A stretch of DNA of 64,000 bases from Coix lacryma-jobi var. lacryma-jobi (GCA_009763385.1 CM019822.1:8588127-8652126), one strand, 5' to 3'; numbered from the stretch's first letter, positions 21,164 to 34,338 are shown. Notes: generated from the sequence alone by a model not told the origin. A program made the numbers and translations.

Positions 21164-24100
21164 ATGCCTGTGAACACTCGCACTGGAGCTGGAGATTCTG
21201 ATGATGCCAACCTCCCAAACCCTCCACCTGTCCCAGCTACCCTAGCAGATGTCATTGCAGCCTTGGCCGCCGCTGCCAACCTAATGGCTCAAAACCAAGG
21301 ACAGCAGAACTTTCACCGTGGTCGTCACAACATCAACCAAGAGACCACCTATGTGGAATTCACCGAAACTCGTCCACCGGTCTTCACTAAGGCCGATGAA
21401 CCCCTCGAAGCTGATGATTGGCTCCGCACCATGGAGCAGAAGTTTGGTCTTATCAACTGCACCGATATCCAGAAACCACGGTTCGCTTCACAGCAGCTTC
21501 GTGGTCCGGCAAGTGCTTGGTACGCCAACCTGTTGGCTGCCCAGCCAGAAGGTCATCGGTTGACCTGGGAAGAGTTCTGCACTGCCTTCCGTGCTCATCA
21601 CATCCCTTCCGGATTAATGAAAATGAAGCTTGATCAGTTCCTGGCTCTCCAACAGAAAGACTCCACAGTCATGCAGTATGTGGGTCAATTCAATCATCTC
21701 AGCCAGTATGCCTCAGAGTATGTCAACACAGATGAGAAGAAGAGGGATTGTTTCCTTAGAGGACTGCACCCAAAGATCCGCAGGAGCTTGTCCAATAACC
21801 TGACTGGGTCTTATCATGATGTTGTTGACCGGGCTGTTGCTTTTGAAGAAAGCAATCGCCAGTACCAGGAAGAGAAGAAGAAGAAGAAAGCAGGGTCAAG
21901 CAGCTTCTCTGGTGGTCACAAACGCCAGAGAATCATCTATCACCCCAGCCTCCACCACAATCGTCTACCTTACCCCAACCAGCAAGTGGTCGTCCGTACC
22001 GCGGCCACCACCCATAATGCCAACCAGCAGAGTGCCACACAGCCGAACGCCCCAGGTGTTCGTATCACCACTCCACAAACAGCCTACAACCATCCCTGCT
22101 ACAACTGTGGCCAGCTTGGTCACTGGTCTCGTGAGTGCCCAAAGCCCAAGAGGTATGCCCAGAATGCTCAGAAGAATCCTGGAGGATCTCAGCAGCAGCA
22201 CCACCGTGCACCGCAGCAGCATGCTCAGAAGGGCAAGATTGTCAAGAAGCACGGACAAGTCTACTACACCGCTGTCAGCGATATACCAGAAGGGGAGCCC
22301 GTCATGATCGGTAGGTTTCCTGTTGCCAATCACCCTGCAGTTGTGTTGTTTGATTCTGGTGCATCGCATTCCTTCATCAGTCGTACTTTTGTCATCAAGC
22401 ATGAAATATCAATTGAGGATTTAAAAGAAAGTTTCTGCATATTTTCGCCTGGAGGGCGTATAAGTACTAAGGAAGTGGTTCGCAGTATACCAGTAAGGTT
22501 GGGGGAACATGTATTTCCCACCACCATGATAGTGCTTCATGATCAGGAGATAGATGTCATCCTAGGCATGAATTGGATGTGTCAGTATAAAGCCATGATC
22601 GACATCCTGAATAGAGTTGTGAGAGTGGATATTCCTAACAGTACCGCCAAACTCCTTCTCCAACTTCCAATGCCTCAAAAACCAGCAGCCACTCAAGTAA
22701 ACACCGCCTATGTTCTGGAAACCCGGGACATCCCCGTGGTTTGTGAATTCCCTGATGTTTTTCCTGAGGATTTGCCTGGTCTGCCTTCTGACCGAGACAT
22801 TGAGTTTGCCATAGAGCTAAAGCCCGGGACTGCTCCTATATCCCGCAGAGCTTATCGAATGCCTCCCAGAGAGTTGGCAGAACTAAAAATCCAATTACAA
22901 GATTTGTTGGACAAGGGTTTCATTCGACCAAGCTCGTCTCCTTGGGGCTGTCCTGCAATCTTTGTAAAGAAGAAAGACAAGACTCTCAGAATGTGCATTG
23001 ATTATCGCCCACTCAATGAGGTCACCATCAAAAATAAATATCCCTTGCCTCGTATTGATCTTCTCTTTGACCAGTTAACTGGAGCCAAAGTATTCTCCAA
23101 GATCGATCTCAGATCTGGCTACCACCAAATAAAGATTCGTCCTGAAGATATTTCTAAAACAGCTTTCACCACCAGATACGGCCTATATGAGTACTTGGTC
23201 ATGTCCTTCGGTTTGACCAATGCCCCTGCTCATTTCATGTACCTCATGAACTCTGTGTTCATGCCAGAGCTTGATAAATTCGTGGTCATGTTCATTGACG
23301 ACATCCTTGTCTACTCAAAAACCCCTGAAGATCACGCCGAGCATCTTCGTATCGTTCTATCCCGTCTCAGAGAACATCAGCTGTATGCCAAGTTCAGTAA
23401 ATGTGAGTTCTGGTTAGATCAGATACAGTTTCTTGGACATGTCCTATCCGCTGAAGGTGTGTCAGTTGACCCTGGTAAAGTGGCAGACATTCTGGATTGG
23501 AAGCCACCTACCACTGTTCATCAAGTCCGCAGTTTTATGGGAATGGCAGGATATTATCGTCGATTCATTCCAGATTTCTCAAGAATCGCCAAGCCTATCA
23601 CTGAGTTAGTAAAGAATTCTGTGAAGTTTGTCTGGTCACCAGCCTGTGAGCAAGCCTTTCAAACATTGAAGAAACTGTTAACTACATCACCAGTGCTAGC
23701 CCAGCCGAACATCGAGAAGCCCTTTGATGTCTACTGTGATGCATCTGGTACTGGTTTGGGCTGTGTTTTGATGCAAGAAGGTCGAGTGATCGCATATGCC
23801 TCCCGACAGCTTAAGCGACATGAAGAGAATTACCCAACTCATGATCTCGAGTTAGCAGCAGTAGTGCATGCCTTGAAGATCTGGCGTCATTATTTGTTGG
23901 GCAGTACCTGTAATGTGTACACTGATCACAAAAGCCTGAAGTATATCTTCACTCAAGAGGAACTGAATATGAGGCAGAGAAGATGGCTTGAGTTAATTAA
24001 GGACTATGATCTTGAAGTGCATTACCATCCGGGTAAGGCGAATGTGGTCGCCGATGCACTCAGTCGCAAGTCTTATTGCAACTGTCTGATGATGAAACCC

Positions 24101-25624
24101 TATGATTCTTCCTTATGTTTCGAGTTGGAAAAGTTGAATATTGAAATGATTCCACAAGGAACTCTGAATAATATCAGAATAGAAACCCCTATCAGAGAGC
24201 AGATCATTGATGCACAAAAAGATAACCCTGGAATCAAGCACATCATCGAAAAGGTCCAATTCGGAAAGGCTGATTGTTTCAGTATTGATGATGCAGGAGT
24301 AGTATGGTTTAAGAATCGGTTAGTAGTTCCTAAAGTGCCTGAGTTAAGAAAGTTAATCCTTGATGAAGCACACTTGACTAGATTCTCCATCCACCCCGGC
24401 AGCAACAAAATGTACCAGGATTTGAAGCAGCAATTCTGGTGGACAAAGATGAAGATTGAGATCGCCCGGTATGTCGCTCAGTGCGATACCTGCCAGAAAG
24501 TCAAAGCCGTGCACATGAAGCCCGGAGGAGAATTGCAACCTTTACCTATACCTGCTTGGAAATGGGACGATATCAGTATGGACTTTATCAACGGTCTACC
24601 CAAGACATCAAGAGGTTTTGATTCCATATGGGTGATCGTGGATCGCCTCACTAAGCAAGCTCACTTCCTGCCAGTGAAGACCAGTTACACCGTCCCCACT
24701 TATGCCACTTTGTACAAGAACCACATAGTGAAACTCCTTGGCATACCCAAGAGCATTATCTCTGATCGTGGTACCCAGTTTGTCGCAAAGTTTTGGAAAG
24801 CGTTCCATACCTCACTTGGAACCAAGCTCTTGCATAGTACGGCATATCATCCGCAAACAGATTGACAAACCGAGCGAGTCAACCAAGTGTTAGAGGATAT
24901 GTTGAGAGCATGTGTGCTCACCTTCGCAGATACTTGGGATGACTGTTTGCCCTTGGCAGAGTTCTCATATAATAACAGTTACCAAGAGAGCATCAAAATG
25001 GCACCCTTTGAAGCACTGTACGGCCGCCGTTGTCGTACACCTCTCAATTGGTCTGAACCCGGAGAAAGGGAATTCTTTGGAGTTGACCTAGTAAAAGATA
25101 TGGAAGAGAAAGTCAAGCATATACAAGAGAACATGAAGATAGCACAGTCTCGACAGAAAAGTTATGCTGACAAGAGACGTCGACCTCTGCAGTTCGAGAT
25201 CGGGGATTATGTGTACCTGAAGGTCTCACCCACCAAAGGAGTCACTCGTTTTGGAGTCAAAGGAAAGTTAGCACCCCGCTACATTGGTCCCTTTGAGATT
25301 CTGGATCGTTGTGGCAAGGTCGCTTACAAGCTAAGTTTGCCCGATCATCTTTCAGCAGTTCATAATGTGTTTCATGTCTCCCAACTCAAGAAGTGTCTCC
25401 GAATACCTGAACATGTGGTTGAAGTTGAAGGCGTTGAGCTATTACCAGATCTGTCATACACTGAGTATCCAGTTCGCGTGTTGGATCACAAGGATCGTGT
25501 TACCCGAAGAACCACCACAAGATGGTACAAGATCCAGTGGAACCAGCACTCTGAAGAAGAAGCCACCTGGGAATCCGAAGACTTCTTAGCAAAGAACTAT
25601 CCCGACTTTCTCGAATCTCTGTAG
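21164..25624 (+). pseudogene. Ty3/Gypsy gag-pol polyprotein with one nonsense codon
   Basis: Starts at ATG 21164. Gag region ~60-230; CCHC knuckle ~311-325 (CYNCGQLGHWSREC); protease active site DSGAS ~396-404; reverse transcriptase with YxDD-type centre FIDDILVYS ~709; RNase H from ~860 (DASGTGLG); integrase zinc region ~1069 on, and catalytic Asp residues near 1141 and 1200. A TGA at 24863-24865 interrupts the integrase core three codons before the expected catalytic Glu. The same frame then runs on to 25624 through the integrase C-terminal region and a chromodomain-like segment (WYKIQW...EEATWE). No other stop or frameshift is seen, so this is otherwise a full-length polyprotein. It would be made as a truncated product lacking functional integrase, unless read through. 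Confidence 0.95.
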
Positions 25625-25683
25625 ATGTAAGGTTTTGCCTTTTTCCTTCTTAAGACGTGGAATCTCGGGGCGAGATTTCTTTT

Positions 25684-25695
25684 AGGGGGGAAGGC
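25684..25695 (+). other. Polypurine tract
   Basis: AGGGGGGAAGGC directly before the TG of the 3' LTR; the plus-strand priming site. Confidence 0.85.
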
Positions 25696-28600
25696 TGTAA
25701 CACCTCTGGTGTTTAACTGTAATTAACCTGACATGTCATCATCATTAGTCATTAATCATTCTTGCCTTGCATTTATGTTTGCCTAGTACTTGTGTAGCAA
25801 TCTCTTTTCAAAACCCTAAAAGCCCTAACCTTCCTATAAGGGCAAAAATGGTAATTTCACCTCTGTGCCTAGCTTTGTGTAATTCTTGTTCAGTTGGATG
25901 TCTTGAAGTTTTGTTGTGTTGGCCAAAGTTCAAAAACCAAAATCAGATTTCAAATCCCTTTGCAAAACCCTGATTTCCAAACCCTGGATTTTATCCCTCT
26001 CTTTGTAATTCAAAAATTATTCAAAATTTGAGGTTGGTCCAAAAAGCAAAGTTGTAGATCTGGCCAAGAGAAACAACTTTGCTATTTACAAATTTTCAAG
26101 TTTCTGTACAAAGTTTGAAGTAAATCCAAATTCATTCAAATTCCATTTTTTGTCCCCTTTTCAGTTTTCAAAATTTATTTAAAAACTATTGAGTTTCAGA
26201 AAAAGTGTATATTAGCAAAGTTATAGGTTTTGATAAAAGGAACAACTTTCATATTTGTAGATTTCCAACTTTCAATGTAAAATCAAAAGTAATTTTGAAA
26301 TTATTAAAATCCTAAAAGTGTCCCCTTTTCTGATTTCATATTTACTTCAAAAACTGTTTGGAATTTGAAAATATTCTTTTTGACAAAGTTGTAGATCTCT
26401 TTTTTCTGAACAACTTTGGTGTTTTGAGTTTTTGCTGCTCAGTTCAAGTTTTGGGAGTAATTTGCGATATACAGAAAGTCAAACCCTAGGGCATAGCCCT
26501 GTTCATCTTCCTCACCGTAGAGGGGGGGCCCGGCCATGGCCGCGCGCCGGCGCTGCGCACGCCGCACGCCTGGCAGCTGCACGCGCGCCCCCGACTTGTC
26601 GCCTGCGCCCGCGCCATCATGCCGCCCCCGCACGCGCGCCAGTTGACCTCCGCCCCGTCCCCCACTGCTCCCAGTTCGCCGCCGCCGCGTGTCCAAACGC
26701 CGGCGAGCTTGCGCCCGGCCCCTGGGCAACGCTCCTGCCCCGCTGCAGCGTGCAATCGAGTGCGCGTGCTTCGCCCGATCTTATCCGCGCCCGCGCGACA
26801 CCCATCCGTCCCTGCCCGCGCCTATAAAGGCCACCACCGGCTGGCCGGAGAAGCCACCCACCTCCGCCACCGTGGCCAGCCCACTCCAGAACCTCCGCCG
26901 CTCAACCACCTAGCCCGAAAGCTCCGCCTTAAGCTCGTGAAGCTTTTCCACCCCTCAATTTCACCTCCCCCGCCTCCAATCGCCCGGCGTAACCTCATCT
27001 TCCCAAACTCCGACGGAACACCGGTGAACTCGGGTTCGTCAAATACTCCCTCTCCGGCCACGATCATCTTCCCCTGACCCCTGTGTCAGCTTCCTTGGCT
27101 CTGCGCGACTCTAACCAGGCCCTTGCGGTCTCGTGTGTTGCGCAGGATCGCTGGATCGCCGGAGTGCCGCCGCGGCCGTCTCCTTCCTCGAGCCTCACCC
27201 TCGAGCACGTGTCGAGCCTCAGCCACGAGCCTCACCCTCGAGCACGTGGCGAGCCTCAGCCTCGAGCCTCACCCTCGAGAACGTGTCGAGCCTCCTTCCT
27301 CGAGCCTCACCCTCGAGAACGTGTCGAGCCTCCTTCCTCGAGCCTCACCCTCGAGCACGTGTCGAGCCACACCCTCGAGCCCTGCCTCCGACCCGTGGTA
27401 AGCACCCGAAGCCTCCGGTCTCTGCTTCCACTCCGTTTCGCCCGAGCCTCCCAGTCAGGCCTCGGACGGACGCTTGCTTTTCCGTCTCGCCCGAGCCTTC
27501 CGTCTCGCCCGAGTCCGCTTCGCCCGAGCCAAGCCTCGGCGAGCGCATGCTCTCCGCCTCGCCCGAGCCTCCGGGCCAGGCCTCGGACGAAGCAGTCGCT
27601 TCCGTCTCGACCGAGCCCGTTTCGCCCGAACCCCGCGCGATTCGCCCGAGCCCCGCGCGATTCGCCGAGCCCTGCATAGAAGGAGCACAGTGCTCTTTTC
27701 TTTTTCTAAGAGTTGTGAATAGTGCTCTGTTTTCTCTTTTTTGTGTGAATTAATCTGTTGTCCCTTAAATGCTGAGAAAATTATGGTATGCTCCATGCAC
27801 TGTGTAGTATTTTATAAAAATATGAAACCTGACTTTTCTGCAAGAATTTAAAAATGTAAAATCCCTCTTTTAATTAATAAATAGATGGTTTTGGATTTTT
27901 AGAAAATTATTTATAACTCCAAAAATCATGAGACTAATTTTTGTGAGCTTCCTATGTCATGTTTAGTCTCTGGTGAAATTTTGAAGTCTTTTGGAACAAG
28001 TTGATTTTTGAGCATTTATCTTTAATTGTTAAATAGTGCCTTTTGTTAATTAATGTCTGGAATTATTTGAGCACCTTAATGACCTCCAAAAATTATGAAA
28101 TTTGTTTTGCCATCTATCTACATCATAATGAACTTATGTGATTAATTTGGTAATTTTTGGAACAACTTCATAAAACGACCTTTTTAAATAATTAAGGAAA
28201 ATAGAGAAAGTGATTAGGGTTCATGTTGTATGTCCTGTTTTGCATTGTTCATGCTAGCATACTCATGTGCATGCATCATTGCATTCGTATAGTCACCGAA
28301 GAAGGAGTCAAGATCGAGGCAGCCGCCGACGAACCTGTCCCTGAGGCTACCCCGAGCTTCGACCTCTGCACCTCCAACCCTGAGCCAGCTGTCTTTGCTC
28401 TTCAAGGCAAGCCCCGGTGCATTTAACCCTTCCTTGAATTTATAAAATGATTTCCTTAAATGCTTTTGAGTTAAATTATTGCATTAGGTTTATAGGAGTT
28501 GTGTGCTATCCTAATTGATGCACTATCCACCTTGACCACTGATACACCTGATACCTGCTGTTCAAAAGTATTTGAAAAATGCTTAGCAATGCTTATTGAA

Positions 28601-29886
28601 TTAGACTTTGCAATAAAATGCCAATTTCAAAAGTGTGATCACTTAAGGAATGTTTATGGGATTTTGGTCTTACTCCCCGGCTGTTGGCTAGGTATCTGAT
28701 TCGTACCTAGTCAATAGCGAGGAGAGGTTGTCCGAGCGTACGGTGTCGTCATGTTGTAGTCCGGGACTCAACAGTTGACACCGACCGGGACAGGATTGAA
28801 AAACTGACAGGACTATTACGCTTGGGTGAGATATAACCAAGGTATAGTTCTGGCTGGAAAATTAGGGACCATCCGTATGGGGGCCTGCTGGTCAAGACTT
28901 GTAACTATTCACATACTTCGGAAAGCTCTGGCTCCGAGAAATCCTTGATTGGGACCGACAACCGCGCACTGGGAGTGGAGAGATGGCGGAAGTAGCATGT
29001 ACCCACGTGGTCGTCGTACCTGGATAGGAGTGGTGTACTGTACTTCCGGGTGGCGTAGGACCGGATCCAATCTTGGAGGAATCGTGGTAGACGAGTTGGC
29101 ATATGCAAGCTTGGGTGCTACATATGCAGTGTGGATAGGGATCCTCAGCTGAGTATTATTTATCCGGATTAACGTTGCTCCTCGGTTATGGAGACTTGGT
29201 CCACTGACTGTCAACGGAGAGTGGTTCTCAACTAGGAATGTTTTGAAATGTAAAATGAATCATGAATGATGAAAATTTGAGGAATACTAAATCTTTCCAA
29301 ATAAAATAAGGTTTACAAAAATGCTTTTCTGCAAAATACTTGATCTTGCTTAAGCCTTACCTTGACTACCCTAAACCTCTCATTCCTGAGTCTTCTCCCT
29401 TTTTCTTTAGTCGGGTAAGTCTTGTTGAGTACCCCAGTACTCAGGGTTTGTTACCCATGCTGCAGGTATGACAGAGTCCCCGATGTGTCTTGCACCCTGC
29501 TGCGTGACCATCGTCCAGGAAGAGGCCGATGAGGCCGAAGAATAGTTGTACACCCTCGGGCTGGGTGATTATAAGTATCTTTGTTGTTCTCCACTATGTT
29601 GCCTATGTCTATTTCTATTATCAGAACTTGGTTTGTAATAACTGCACCTTAAATTCTATTTGGAACCCTGTTTTGTAAAACTAATGTTATTTAAGTCTTC
29701 CGCTCATTATTCCGATGTTATTTGTAAAAGTATGCAATGCTGTAACCGAATTGTGAGATGATCCTGCGGACATTGGGCACTGATGTAGCCCGGTGGCGAA
29801 CAGGTCTTAATCACATGGAACATGGATTCGGCTGTCAGAGGCTGGCAGGGACACGTGGGCCATGGGATTAGGGTCGTTCCGTCACA
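25696..29886 (+). repeat. 3' LTR (4,191 bp)
   Basis: Same length and ends as the 5' LTR, at a constant offset of 9,890 bp. Carries its own TATA box (26823-26829) and CACGTG repeat array, so it could drive readthrough into the rest of the CACTA element. Confidence 0.97.
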
Positions 29887-30529
29887 GTGGAGAAGCAGAC
29901 AACAAGTGATCTCAGGGAGGTTGTGAAGACTCAGCAAGTGCAAATGGATGACCTGATAAAGAAGTTCCAGGAATCTGAAACAGCAAGGGCTAGGCAGGAG
30001 GAGGAGACGGCTAGGCAGGAGGAGGAGTTTAAGAAAAAACAAGCTGACACAGATGCACTGATTAGGAGACTCATGTCCATGATTCCAGCATGTCCAGCAA
30101 ATGAACCAACAAGGTAAAGTTGCATTTGGCTTACTAGCTGAAGGACCTAGGCTGGTGGTTTATCTTTTTAGGGTTGATGCATTTTGGCAAGTGGTGCTTT
30201 TGGGTCTGAACTAATGCAATGTCAGACTGGTGGTGACTTTGAACATTTGCAATGTTGGCCTGGTGGTGTTGGCCTTGTGCTATCTGTGAGCTTTTGGAAA
30301 GTAGTGCTATAGCCACTTGACTTTGAATGCTTTTGTGATGTTCTATGGTGTCAGCCTGGTGTATGTAACTGATCTGTGATGATCTGAGACTTGTAATGGC
30401 AATGAGACCACTCAATCAATATATATATTATGCTATATTTCAATGTATCTGTGATCTGTGTGACTATTGGTGATGATTGTGACAAATAGTGAATTTTTGT
30501 GACGATCTGGATGTGGTGTCAATTCGAAT

Positions 30530-30832
30530 TTGAAATTGAATATTTTTTGCAAAAAATTGAATTTGAATATTTCTTGCAAAAATTTGAATTTGAATATTTC
30601 TGAAAAAAAATTGAATTTGAATTTGAATATTTTTAGCACAAATTAAATTTTAATAATGGGCTGAATCTTTCTTGCACTTGGGCTATCCTGGCAGTATGGG
30701 CCGAGCTAAAAAATACTACAGAAAATATAAATGGGCCTAATTGTCAAATAATATGAAGATCAATGGGCCTACTCCATAATGGGCTGGCAAGCTGACGTGG
30801 CAGGAAGCTGACGTGGCAGGAAGCTGCCATGT
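30530..30832. repeat. Short direct repeats in the CACTA 3' region
   Basis: Four to five repeats of a TTGAATTTGAATATTT-type unit at 30530-30640, and two copies of aagctgacgtggcagg at about 30788-30820. Confidence 0.75.
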
Positions 30833-31272
30833 CACTAGATGATGTGGCAAATGATGACGTGTAACATGTTGTTGACCATGTATTCCATGACGAATCAAAA
30901 CAACAATCCATGGCGGCTCCTAATCGGTCTAACACAATTATGACGAGAGATACATGACGGATTTTTAGTTCGTCATGGTAAGTTAACCGTGACGGATTTT
31001 TGACTGTTTATGACCAAAGTGATCCGTCATGTAAAGCTCCAATCCTTGTAGTGGTTGGGGGACCAACCGAGACTCGGTGTTAACCCGGTCCGGGACTAAA
31101 AACTAGTCCTCTGCTGCAAAAACACCTGCCAATAGCCGTTGGGCATGAGACTTTAGTCCTGGTTTGTATCTAGAACCGGGACTAAAGCCTCCTTTAGTTC
31201 CCAAACACAAAAAATATCAAGACTAAAGCCCAAACCCGATGTGGATCAAAAGTTTGTTCTCTACTAGTGTAT

Positions 31273-32027
31273 TATAAATAAATTTTAGTAGACGATGTGG
31301 TATGTTGAGGTGGATAAATATGTAGTCAGTACATGACATGACTTGCTGACGTTAATAGTTCGTGCTAATAGATAGGTATCATATAACTGTATGCGCCAGT
31401 GGAGTGGCGATGTCAATGGTTTGCATGTTGAGATAGAATTCTAGCGGTTTTAAGATTATATAGATATAGATATAGGATATAGGATAGACCCCCAATTAAA
31501 ACAAATGATTCATGACACAATTTTGTAGGACTGTGAACCTATAGGAAATTTTCTATGTGGCCGTTTGGAACAAAGGCAGCTTGGCTATTCTAAAACACTA
31601 CAAAATTCCTATGGAATGACTCGATTCATAGGAATTTTGGTGGAAATCCAACGTGAGATCCAACCTCTTGGAAACTTTCCTTTATGTGTATATCTCTCTT
31701 CTCATTCACGTGTTTCACCTGTGTTGTATCTAAGGTCCGATCTCCTCATTTAAACTTAAGAGATATAAACTTTAAAACTAAGGTCTCCAACTATCAACTT
31801 TAACCATATCACATTATAGCTTTAGATCACGTCAAACTGAGCTAAAGTGCTCTAAAGAATTTAGAGCTCTAAATTTAAAGGATGGAATTCAACAGGACCT
31901 AACTGTTTCATTAGAGAATTTCTCGTGTTTTGAATTCTTGTAGGACTGCAAGTGACATGCAACTCCAATCCTATGTTTTTTCCTATCCCTATGGTTTATA
32001 GATATCTTATGTTTTAAAGAGACCATA
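31273..32027. other. Intergenic, no gene recognised
   Basis: AT-rich, with short (ATAGAT)-type repeats at about 31457-31490. A segment near 31560-31960 starting GGCCGTTTGGAACAAAGG may be a decayed MITE, but I cannot pair its ends. Confidence 0.5.
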
Positions 32028-32318
32028 AGACCAGTCTCAATGCGAGTTTTATAAGTGTTTCATCTGCATTAAATATGTTGTCGCGTAGGCATTTTTGACG
32101 CATATTTAAGAAGAGAGATGAATGAAACTCTCTTGTCATGATTACCAACTCTCCATGAGTCATGAAATTAAATGTCAATAAAACTATAGAATAAAACTCT
32201 CTAAAAGTAGGTGTTTCATCCAAATTTTATTTCATTTCATATATCTAATTCTATTTCATTTCGTATGATATGACAATCTTGAAAATAACTCTATGAAACT
32301 TGTCACTGAGATTGGTCT
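32028..32318. mobile_element. MITE with AGACCAGTCTCAATG termini
   Basis: AGACCAGTCTCAATG at the left and CACTGAGATTGGTCT at the right are inverted repeats with two mismatches; inner GTTTCAT/ATGAAAC motifs also pair. Superfamily not assigned. Confidence 0.75.
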
Positions 32319-32833
32319 AAAGTCATTTTTCAACGTGTAAATTGCATGCCAGTCTGATTTTGAACCATGAAGTATGAAACCGAGTAATCAATGTCCTCCA
32401 ACTGTCCAAACCAAAAAGTTTAGTCTTCCTGCAGCTGGTTTCAAAAGTGATCTCCTCTTTTCCAAAAATATAAAAAATGACCAAAATTCATTGTCTGTTT
32501 ACTTTGAATTTAGAAAATATGAAACTAGTAACATTTTTCTATATTTTGGAAAAAATCTTCATTAGTTCTTTGTTTAGAGTTATTTGCATTATATTTTTTT
32601 TAAAAAAAAACTAAATGACGAGCACGACTACGAGCAATAAAGCAAAATAAAAATAAATTAGTTCTAAATAAGGGAAAAATATTAGTTTCTTAATTTCAAA
32701 CAAGTTATTTATATATTTTTAGATATTATAAACTAACTTTTATTTTTCACCATTCTTTATAAAGCACAAAACCAGCTTTGAAACTATCAAGATGTGACCA
32801 GATTTATCCCCCTTTTGACAGTTGGAGGACTTA

Positions 32834-33083
32834 CTCCCTCCGTATAGAAAATAGATGACTTTTTGGACATGATTTTGATCAAACATTGAGAATATAAATC
32901 ATTAATAACTTTTAAGTTGTTGAGTTTGAAAATATAAAAATCATATGAATGGATTTGTCTTGAAAAATATTTTCATAAATATATATATATATATATGACA
33001 CTTTTTAATAAATACTTTTTAGCATAAAGAGAGTTAAGACCGTATCGATGTCTAAAACGTCATCTATTTCTATACGGAGGGAG
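32834..33083. mobile_element. Stowaway-type (Tc1/mariner) MITE
   Basis: CTCCCTCCGTATAGAAA...TTTCTATACGGAGGGAG with TA on both sides (32832-32833, 33084-33085). Contains an (AT)n run at about 32980-32996. Confidence 0.95.
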
Positions 33084-33085
33084 TA

Positions 33086-34082
33086 TATTCCCTTTTTGAT
33101 AGTAAGGTTTTAATGCATATCAATACCAAAAAAATATGCCTAGTAGGTTCTAGGACGAGGAGATGAGAACGTGACGATGCAGACGACGGCGGCCCATTCG
33201 GTGTTTACTACAGTACGCGCAGTAGGGCCAGGTAGCACGAGGGCTCTGAAAACGAATGAACCTGGGCGCCCAATCCAATCGGATGCCCTGGCGTTTTCTT
33301 GCACATGCGGAGGGCATGGCTCCCGCGATCATGAATTCAGGATGATATGGGGCACAGGAATTATGGGTGTACGGAGCGTGCAACCGTGTCACTGCCACCT
33401 GCCAGGGCATCGTCTCTGTCCGTCGTCATCAAACCCTTGTGACACACCTGTGGCTGTGGGTAGGTGACTTGTCAATGCTCGAGGAAATGGCCTGGAAAAG
33501 GATGGTTCGCGGTGTATGTGGAAGGAAGTGCGGAGTGGGCAGTACTAGCTAGTAGCATGGATCGGAGAGGTAGTAGTAGTTGGCGGCTGGCCCCGGCACC
33601 AGCCACCATTGCATGGTGCCAGAAGCCTCACCAATACCAAGTGACCATTGAGTTGAACTGCTTAATTAGGTCATCTCATCCGGAGCCAGTCAAGTCATTT
33701 CGAGCATTGTGTTGTTCCGAATAATTGTTTCCATATAGCATGCATGCATGCAGTTTCAGATGAAGAGAAACATCTCAGCGCACCGAGCGAGAAGTGTACT
33801 GAATCATCATGCCTACAGCCATCATGCATGACACGCATGGTGCTCACAGATAAGCACAACTTGTTCTTACTCGGAAGAAAGCAAGCAAGGTCGTCTACTT
33901 TCTTCATCTGTCATGCATGTCTCGCTTATTTCACCCCAAGCATTTCTCAGTCTTAGTATAGCCACCACCACCACTCACACCGCACCGGATGCATCAATGC
34001 ATGCATGAACGCCAAGCAATGAGTGTGCACCTGATATGAATATGAATATGATATCGGCAGCAGCAACAGCGCGCAGCGCTTA
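33086..34082. other. Intergenic, no gene recognised
   Basis: Several short open frames, none with a motif or splice continuation I recognise. Confidence 0.5.
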
Positions 34083-34335
34083 GAGCGTCCCCAGTGGGAG
34101 TGCCAAGGCGTGCCTATATAATAAATGTGAGGATGGCACCAGGTTCTATACACTGTGAACCCGGATCTATAAAGAACCCGATTCCATACATAGAACCAGG
34201 TCCTATCTTATCTCTTCTCTTTTAAACCAGTAAATACAAAGATCTACCCCTATGTCTATACATTGGTGCTAAATTATCAGATGATGTCTTGTGATCGTGG
34301 GACCCAGCTGAAGGCATACCCCGCTGCGGGTGCTC
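34083..34335. mobile_element. Tourist/PIF-Harbinger-like MITE
   Basis: TIRs GAGCGTCCCCAGTGGGAG and the complement GAGCACCCGCAGCGGGG, with TTA duplicated at 34080-34082 and 34336-34338. Confidence 0.85.
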
Positions 34336-34338
34336 TTA

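Larger units (their letters stand above)
15806..29886 (+). mobile_element. Ty3/Gypsy LTR retrotransposon, 14,081 bp, with orf0 (RIRE3/RIRE8-like organisation)
   Basis: TG...CA LTRs of 4,191 bp each, GTGGA duplication at 15801-15805 and 29887-29891, a PBS after the left LTR, a purine tract before the right LTR, an extra ORF before gag, and pol in the order PR-RT-RNaseH-INT. That order defines Ty3/Gypsy, and the C-terminal WYKIQW...EEATWE region resembles the degenerate chromodomain of Tekay-type chromoviruses. By eye the two LTRs differ at about 22 sites with no length change (about 0.5%), so insertion is recent. It is inactivated in cis by a nonsense codon in integrase. Confidence 0.96.
15621..30117 (+). 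pseudogene. CACTA-encoded short coiled-coil protein, split by Gypsy insertion
   Basis: The left part 15621-15805 starts MEGKINAPDGQEPKD after a probable intron acceptor (gcaag|gttgaaATGG). The right part 29892-30117 continues with a helix rich in Gln, Glu, Arg and Lys and ends PACPANEPTR. The two parts total 411 nt, and the frame is continuous if the retrotransposon and one GTGGA copy are ignored. The C-terminal helix resembles the tail of plant CACTA/Ptta-En/Spm transposase-associated proteins, but the N-terminal domains of a full transposase are absent. Probable TNPA-like or truncated accessory protein, now interrupted; low certainty on function. Confidence 0.7.
14770..31053. mobile_element. 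CACTA (En/Spm-like) DNA transposon inserted in the MITE
   Basis: Ends are CACTACAAGAAATAGG and ...ATCCTTGTAGTG, flanked by GTT at 14767-14769 and 31054-31056 (3-bp duplication typical of CACTA). Subterminal zones carry repeated ATGACGG/CGTCAT motifs, the usual kind of transposase-binding repeat. Without the nested Gypsy element it is about 2.2 kb, with one short ORF and no full transposase, so it is non-autonomous. Bases 15140-15500 are a GC-rich leader. Confidence 0.93.
14437..31269. mobile_element. CACTA-type MITE, outermost shell of a nested insertion
   Basis: Left part 14437-14769 begins CAGTGGTAGGGAACCGGG. Right part 31057-31269 ends with the complement of CACTAGTAGAGAAC. Both halves contain repeated TTTAGTCCCGG motifs. 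The flanking TAT (14434-14436 and 31270-31272) is a 3-bp target duplication. The uninterrupted element would be about 546 bp. The left part also holds a tRNA-like A box (14662-14676, - strand). Confidence 0.88.
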
